Assembly: GCA_003611875.1 (NCBI GenBank)
Contig: RAYY01000014.1
Span: 37,364 to 101,363, forward strand
Length of the DNA stretch: 64,000 nt
Direction of reading: 5' to 3'
Origin: a bacterium D16-56
GTDB taxonomy: Bacteria; Bacillota; Clostridia; Lachnospirales; Lachnospiraceae
Shown here piece by piece: positions 60,277-64,000 of the stretch. Numbering within the stretch: position 1 is the stretch's first letter; each line of letters starts with the position of its first letter. The notes under the pieces were generated by a model. It saw nothing but the letters and a program-made list of their open reading frames with translations. It was not told where the DNA came from and did not search any database. The position numbers and the translations under genes are program-made.

Positions 60277-60351
60277 TCCCATGATTGCAATATTCGGTTT
60301 CAATTCCTATGGCTCTCCATGTCTTAACCATGCATAAAAATTGATGATACC

Positions 60352-60380
60352 ATTATAAAAGATTCAAAATCGCAAGTCAA
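60352..60380 (-). promoter_or_regulatory. Strong sigma-A promoter of pilin/T4SS operon
   Basis: Minus-35 TTGACT (60375-60380), 17-bp spacer, minus-10 TATAAT (60352-60357). It is nearly identical, including the GGTATCATCA start region, to the S1-operon promoter at 11947. Confidence 0.85.
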
Positions 60381-60425
60381 TAGCTGCATAGTCCCAATGT
60401 AGTCTCTTTTCCGTCCCATTTCTGC

Positions 60426-60446
60426 CTTGTGCCACCGTGGCACAAG
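60426..60446. promoter_or_regulatory. Isolated copy of the parS-like palindrome
   Basis: TTGTGCCACCGTGGCACAA (60427-60445) is a perfect inverted repeat around one central base, extended by C/G at both ends. It equals the core of the array at 63.1-63.45 kb and lies about 45 bases upstream of the T4SS promoter. Confidence 0.7.
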
Positions 60447-60508
60447 GTTTAGACTCCTTTCCAGCCTGCGGCTTTTCATCAAAATAATTCTTCCTTGCCA
60501 GTGGAAAA

Positions 60509-60530
60509 AGCAGCCATTCTAATGGCTGCT
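60509..60530 (-). terminator. Rho-independent terminator
   Basis: AGCAGCCAT and ATGGCTGCT (60509-60517 and 60522-60530) form a perfect 9-bp stem with a minus-strand T run (60505-60509). It ends the small upstream operon. Confidence 0.8.
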
Positions 60531-60552
60531 CCTTCCACACACTCCTTCCCTA

Positions 60553-60792
60553 TTACGCAGCGGCCCGCAACCGCCCCTGCTCCCTGTCATTCCACACAAT
60601 CGTATAATAATAATGCGTGGTCTCAATGCGGATATAATCTGCCGCAATCTCAAGAATTCTTTTCACTTTGTCCGTCCACCATACGCTGTCCCCATAAAGA
60701 TAACAAGCCTCTTCCCCAATCTTTACCGGAAACTGGACTTTCCCCGTCACATGAACACTTCTCTTTGCCTGCAGTTTTACATCCTTCACCAT
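60553..60792 (-). CDS. Unknown small basic protein
   Basis: A 79-residue protein; ATG 60792 (MVKDVKLQAKRSVHVTGKVQ) follows AAAGGGGA. Contains ACYLYGDSVWWTDKVKRILE and an aromatic HYYYTIVW stretch. No family recognised. It lies 16 bases after the 149-residue gene, in the same short operon, and is followed by a strong terminator. Confidence 0.6.
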   Translation of the reverse strand: MVKDVKLQAKRSVHVTGKVQFPVKIGEEACYLYGDSVWWTDKVKRILEIAADYIRIETTHYYYTIVWNDREQGRLRAAA

Positions 60793-60808
60793 AAAAATTC
60801 CCCTTTCC

Positions 60809-61258
60809 TCAGCCTGCCAGACGATCCAGTGACAACACACTCACCCTGTCTGTCATGTCAACCTTTTTCCCATTGCCGAAAGAAAACTCCAGCCTCTTTA
60901 CCGCAAACGGAACCACCCTGCTTTTGCGGAAATCAAACACCTCCGCCTGAATATCCGTAATCACCATCTCCGGCATCCTGGATTTAAAATAATTATAATC
61001 CAGGATTTCCGCCTGCCGTCCCGTCTTCAAATGAGCCAAACGCTTATCATCCGTCCGGATTCCCCTGGCCTCCATCTCCACCGACAGAATGCCATTTTTC
61101 AACTCCCTCTTTTTCTGCTCCACAGACTCCATAGAAAAATTTGACGTCTCCGATGTCTCCATGGTCAGCCCCTTCAAAAGCAGCGCACAATCCTCCGCCT
61201 TCGCAGGCTTCAACGTCTCCAGCCAAAGCCGCATTTTCTTAAATTTGTCCCGTTTCAT
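60809..61258 (-). CDS. Unknown small protein
   Basis: A 149-residue protein. Start ATG 61258 (MKRDKFKKMRLWLETLKPAK) follows GAAGGAGGGG; upstream codons run through a leader terminator and are unlikely to be translated. It is charged, with a C-terminal VFDFRKSRVVPFAVKRLEF strand region. No family recognised. It is the first gene behind the promoter at 61496. Confidence 0.6.
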   Translation of the reverse strand: MKRDKFKKMRLWLETLKPAKAEDCALLLKGLTMETSETSNFSMESVEQKKRELKNGILSVEMEARGIRTDDKRLAHLKTGRQAEILDYNYFKSRMPEMVITDIQAEVFDFRKSRVVPFAVKRLEFSFGNGKKVDMTDRVSVLSLDRLAG

Positions 61259-61328
61259 TCGCCCCTCCTTCATTTTGATAAATCTAAGTCTCTGCCCTCC
61301 TTCCATATCGCCGTCCCTTTTTCTGCAC

Positions 61329-61366
61329 AAAAAAAGACGCCGCATTTCCATTACAAAATGAGCGTC
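61329..61366 (-). terminator. Leader terminator (attenuator)
   Basis: Minus-strand GACGC ... CATTT pairs with AAATG ... GCGTC (61336-61366), followed by seven T and GTGC. It is the third leader hairpin of this kind in the element. Confidence 0.6.
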
Positions 61367-61495
61367 ATTCTCTGATTCATAGATAAACAAAAGCAATCCG
61401 GTAAGATATTCACCGTTTGGCTTCCTGCTTGTGCATACAGGAACAAATTTTTATTATATCCTTCACCTAAAAGATATATAAATCAATACTCCTAT

Positions 61496-61524
61496 ATAAT
61501 AACACTATATACAGTATCTGTCAA
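61496..61524 (-). promoter_or_regulatory. Promoter of the small operon after hicB
   Basis: Minus-35 TTGACA (61519-61524), 17-bp spacer, minus-10 TATTAT (61496-61501) on the minus strand. Confidence 0.75.
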
Positions 61525-61548
61525 TAAGGATATGCTATATATAGTGTT
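61501..61548. promoter_or_regulatory. Inverted-repeat operator overlapping promoter
   Basis: AACACTATATACAG (61501-61514) and CTATATATAGTGTT (61535-61548) match in 13 of 14 positions as inverted repeats. One arm covers the minus-35/minus-10 spacer, the other lies just upstream of the minus-35. HicB or another small regulator could bind here. Confidence 0.6.
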
Positions 61549-61560
61549 GTATGAATTATT

Positions 61561-61899
61561 TTATTGTGCAGCTGGAGATTTCTCCAATATTTCTTCAATA
61601 TAACGATTCATAGACATCTGATGTGCAGCTGCATAAATGTAAATACGTTTATGCAGTTCCGGAGAAAGGCGGATATTGAAACTCCCCTTAAAAGCAACTT
61701 CTGGTTCCTTCCCCTCAGCCTTACAACTCTCCAGATAATCATCCACAGCACCGTGAAAATCTGCCAAAAGCTCCCTGGCACTTTCACCTTCATAAGAAAT
61801 CAAGGAACGAATCCCCATAACTTTACCATAAAAAATACTGTCTTCTTCCGAAAATTCAACACTTCCAATATAGCCTTTATACTGAATCGTATTATTCAT
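61561..61899 (-). CDS. hicB: HicB-family antitoxin
   Basis: A 112-residue protein. ATG 61899 overlaps the hicA stop (ATGA) and is preceded by GGAGGG. Residues ~1-60 are the HicB partial-RNase-H-like domain (GYIGSVEFSEEDSIFYGKVM ... ELLADFHGAVDDYLES). The C-terminus is a ribbon-helix-helix segment (GSFNIRLSPELHKRIYIYA, MNRYIEEIL). It neutralises HicA and binds operator DNA. Confidence 0.88.
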   Translation of the reverse strand: MNNTIQYKGYIGSVEFSEEDSIFYGKVMGIRSLISYEGESARELLADFHGAVDDYLESCKAEGKEPEVAFKGSFNIRLSPELHKRIYIYAAAHQMSMNRYIEEILEKSPAAQ

Positions 61900-62150
61900 A
61901 TGAGACCCTCCTGTTCTAAAATTTCTATCAGTTGTTTCATCTGATAGCTTTTTAATTCCTTTTGCGGGTGTGGCTTATGAAGCAATATGCTTCCATGTTG
62001 TTCATTTATAAACATAACACGGGAACCGCTGGTTTTTCCTTTATTAGATCGAAAATAATCTAAATATCTGAGGAGAGTTTCTGCATCATCAAATGTAAAA
62101 TCTTTAGGCTTTGACTTTAAACGCTGGATCAGTTTGTCTTTTTGTCCCAT
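61896..62150 (-). CDS. hicA: HicA-family mRNA interferase toxin
   Basis: An 84-residue protein. ATG 62150 (MGQKDKLIQRLKSKPKDF) is chosen because GGAGG lies 8 bases upstream; earlier in-frame ATGs overlap the minus-10. It has the dsRBD-like HicA fold: FDDAETLLRYLDYF, SGSRVMFIN and the C-terminal LLHKPHPQKELKSYQM. The His of the classical GSH motif is Arg here (GSR). Cuts mRNA when freed; stabilises the element. Confidence 0.85.
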   Translation of the reverse strand: MGQKDKLIQRLKSKPKDFTFDDAETLLRYLDYFRSNKGKTSGSRVMFINEQHGSILLHKPHPQKELKSYQMKQLIEILEQEGLI

Positions 62151-62172
62151 AGCATAACCTCCGATTACTGCC

Positions 62173-62201
62173 ATTATACACATCATTCAAACAAGTTGCA
62201 A
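62173..62201 (-). promoter_or_regulatory. hicAB promoter
   Basis: Minus-35 TTGCAA (62196-62201), 17-bp spacer, minus-10 TATAAT (62173-62178), about 20 bases before the hicA start. Confidence 0.75.
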
Positions 62202-62307
62202 CTATTTTTAGTCGCAAAAAAACAAAACATACATCTAATTACTATTTATAAAATCTATAGTTCCCTCTATGTTCAAATACTGAATGAATACTTTTACTAA
62301 ATTATGA

Positions 62308-62862
62308 TTACAAATCTTCTCTCCACGTATCCCGGTAATGTTCCAACAGTCTCCGGCTTTCCTCCTCATACCCCCACAAAATCCCTTCTACTGCCTTCAG
62401 AGCGCTATCCCTCCACCGGAAATAAGTGCTCCGGTTAATTCCTACTCCCTGAGACAAATGCGGCTCCAGCTTCTCCATAATCTCCGAAATATTACCCAGC
62501 TGGTGCGGTGTCATATAGGTATAATACAAAACCCAGTAATACCTCTCCCCCTGGGGATGATACAATCTCATCAATTCCACCGATTCATCAATCAGTTTCA
62601 AAAACTTATTGGAGCTGCTGATCGCTTCCACCCGCGGCTTAATATTCGCCTCATCATCATTCAAGTCCATTCCTGCCTGATAAATAGATTCCAGAAAGCT
62701 GTCCACATCTGTCCCATATTCCTTCCGGAAACGGTGCTTCACCTGCCCGATCTGCACCTGCATACGCCAGGAAACCGAACGATAAATCTTAAACAGTACA
62801 ATCACATTATGATACGCCTTGTTTTCTTTGCTTTTCTCCGTAATAACTCCGCTCTTACCCAT
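62308..62862 (-). CDS. ArpU/sigma-like helix-turn-helix regulator
   Basis: A 184-residue protein; ATG 62862 (MGKSGVITEKSKENKAYH) follows GGAGG. The C-terminal region (YYTYMTPHQLGNISEIMEKL ... INRSTYFRWRDSALKAVEGI) resembles the region-4-like HTH of ArpU-type regulators. N-terminal part is helical. It probably regulates element genes; it lies between the palindrome array and hicAB. Confidence 0.6.
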   Translation of the reverse strand: MGKSGVITEKSKENKAYHNVIVLFKIYRSVSWRMQVQIGQVKHRFRKEYGTDVDSFLESIYQAGMDLNDDEANIKPRVEAISSSNKFLKLIDESVELMRLYHPQGERYYWVLYYTYMTPHQLGNISEIMEKLEPHLSQGVGINRSTYFRWRDSALKAVEGILWGYEEESRRLLEHYRDTWREDL

Positions 62863-63010
62863 AATAATCCTCCAAATCAAATTAAAAAATCAAACAAATT
62901 GCTCTGTTAAGTTTCAAAATTTGCTTTGGAGAATGAACTACCCTACCTGGAATCACCAGAAAACACTATAAAATATTTTTGCTGTTTTATCCCTTTTTTC
63001 CTCTGTTATC

Positions 63011-63450
63011 CTCTTGCGCCGACACAAAAAATCCCCCATACGTTTCTATTATGACGACACAAAGCTCATAAATATACTTTACGCCACCATGACATAAAAG
63101 CTCCAATTTATGCTTTATGCCACTGTGACACAAGGAACTCTACTCATGCTTTCTGCCATTGTGGCATAAAGACTCCTCCTCTTTACTTTCTGCCATCGTA
63201 GCACAAGGCTTCCACTCTCACTTTCTGCCACCGTGGCACAAGGTTCCCATTCATGCCTTCTGCCACCATGGCACAAGGCTCCCATCCATACTTTCTGCCA
63301 CCGTGGCACAAGGCTCTTATCCATACTTTCTGTCGCCATGGCACAAAGCTCCCATCCGTACCTTCTGCCGCCATGGCACAAGGCTTTTAAATATACTTTG
63401 TGCCATCATGGCACAAGGACTCCCATCCCTGCTTTCTGCCACCGTGACAC
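63011..63450. repeat. Array of ~11 palindromic iterons (candidate parS/centromere)
   Basis: Eleven clear copies of a core like TGCCACCGTGGCACAAGG start at 63083, 63119, 63155, 63192, 63227, 63262, 63297, 63332, 63367, 63402 and 63438, so the spacing is 35-37 bases; two decayed copies lie to the left. The core is an inverted repeat around one base; the copy at 63402 is perfect over 19 bases. The region lacks other coding signs. It lies directly downstream of parB, which suggests a ParB-binding partition site; replication iterons are the alternative. Confidence 0.75.
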
Positions 63451-63469
63451 AAAGGCATCACTATTCTTT

Positions 63470-64000
63470 CTACCCACTTCCCTTCGCTCTCCACGAATCC
63501 AAAAGGCTGTAAACCACCTCCTCAATCTCCTCCTTCGTATACCCCTCCGGAAAATAATCCCGAATCCTCTTTGCCGAAATGGTTATTCCTCCTACTGCTT
63601 TCCCATTCCTGCACAAAATCTCCTGAACCTTCTCAATACTCAACTCCCCCTTACCGCTTTCCACCCGCAGCAGTTCCGCTTCCCCCTTTGACGGGAACAC
63701 ATTCCTCTGCACCACATAATCCCTCACCAGTTCCTGCTCCCCTTCCCTCAAAAAAGAAAGGCTCTCCCCCGCAACAACAGGAATCCGCTTCTGATCCACC
63801 AGTTCCAGCAGTTCCGGCACCAGATAGGTAAGCCGAATATACCTGTGAACCGTCCTGGCACTCTCCCCAGAAGCCTCCCCCAATATCGCTGCCGTATGCT
63901 GTCCTCCCTTCACACCCTGATGTTCCATAGCCTCCATTTTCATCCGGTAAGCCCTTGCCTTCTCCGAAGGAAGAATATTCAGCCTCTGAATATTAGAATC
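63470..64000 (-). CDS. parB: ParB-family partition protein (5' end beyond window)
   Basis: The frame is open to the right edge. Visible sequence starts DSNIQRLNILPSEKARAYRM, the linker after the ParB nuclease-like N-domain, and continues with the HTH (TAAILGEASGESARTVHRYI) and IPVVAGESLSFL typical of Spo0J/RepB proteins of clostridial elements. The C-terminal part (RIRDYFPEGYTKEEIEEVVY) is probably the dimerisation region. ParB binds parS sites to segregate DNA; the neighbouring array is the likely target. Confidence 0.85.
   Translation of the reverse strand, partial: DSNIQRLNILPSEKARAYRMKMEAMEHQGVKGGQHTAAILGEASGESARTVHRYIRLTYLVPELLELVDQKRIPVVAGESLSFLREGEQELVRDYVVQRNVFPSKGEAELLRVESGKGELSIEKVQEILCRNGKAVGGITISAKRIRDYFPEGYTKEEIEEVVYSLLDSWRAKGSG

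Noticed and set aside
63115..63381. 88-codon frame MCHGGRRYGWELCAMATES ... within the palindrome array
   Set aside because: It is a by-product of the 35-37 base repeats (CHGG and VPRWQKV alternate as the frame shifts). No ribosome site is present, so it is treated as noncoding.
63011..63450. CRISPR array
   Set aside because: The spacers are only about 15-20 bases and similar to each other, the repeats vary in sequence, and no cas genes are present. Iterons or parS fit better.

Overview
The window looks like a piece of a large integrative conjugative element or plasmid from a gut Lachnospiraceae-type Clostridium (Firmicutes, about 50% GC). The reasons are a Gram-positive type IV secretion set, a class B sortase, Tn916-like regulators, strong AGGAGG ribosome sites, many lipoboxes and clostridial TPDGY-type wall-binding repeats. 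Almost every gene is on the minus strand, so the region reads from right to left. No integrase, relaxase, rRNA or tRNA is visible, and genes run off both ends.

Right part, 64.0 to 42.7 kb (maintenance and conjugation): a partial ParB; an array of about 11 clear 35-37 bp repeats built on a TGCCAC-N-GTGGCA palindrome (candidate parS or iteron array); an ArpU/sigma-like regulator; a HicAB pair; two small genes; a VirB2-like pilin; a VirB6-like protein with a huge Gly/Met-rich tail; a transglycosylase + C39-type hydrolase; a secreted membrane-anchored protein; a PrgI-like protein overlapping the VirB4 ATPase in another frame; several conserved-looking unknowns; a replication-type winged-helix protein; VirD4; and sortase B.

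Middle part, 42.5 to 14.7 kb (cargo): about 25 genes for a cell-surface and cytoplasmic redox/ester-metabolism island. Nine products are predicted lipoproteins: four flavodoxins (one fused to two cupins, one to a cyclophilin-like domain), five esterase/hydrolase or DUF362 proteins. A further exported flavodoxin carries wall-binding repeats. With them come a DUF4405 membrane cytochrome-like protein, an ArsP-like permease, five aldo-keto reductases, an SDR, an iron-ADH relative, three cytoplasmic flavodoxin-fold proteins, two LysR regulators and a two-component system. Five cargo promoters share an identically spaced box (GACTTCT-N19-minus-10 plus an upstream conserved block), so the island looks like one regulon.

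Left part, 14.4 to 1 kb (regulation and surface): a stand-alone OmpR-type winged-helix protein, a divergent XRE repressor with a perfect 32-bp palindrome, Tn916 ORF7/ORF8-like regulators, an S1-type and a cold-shock-type RNA-binding protein, then large secreted proteins (DUF6273, GLUG/Ig-like wall-binding protein, transglutaminase-like protein, thioester/SpaA adhesin) and a zeta-toxin pair. The promoter of the S1/cold-shock operon is almost identical to that of the pilin/T4SS operon, and both are followed by leader terminators. This suggests the element controls conjugation and surface genes together through antitermination, possibly with its own RNA-binding proteins.
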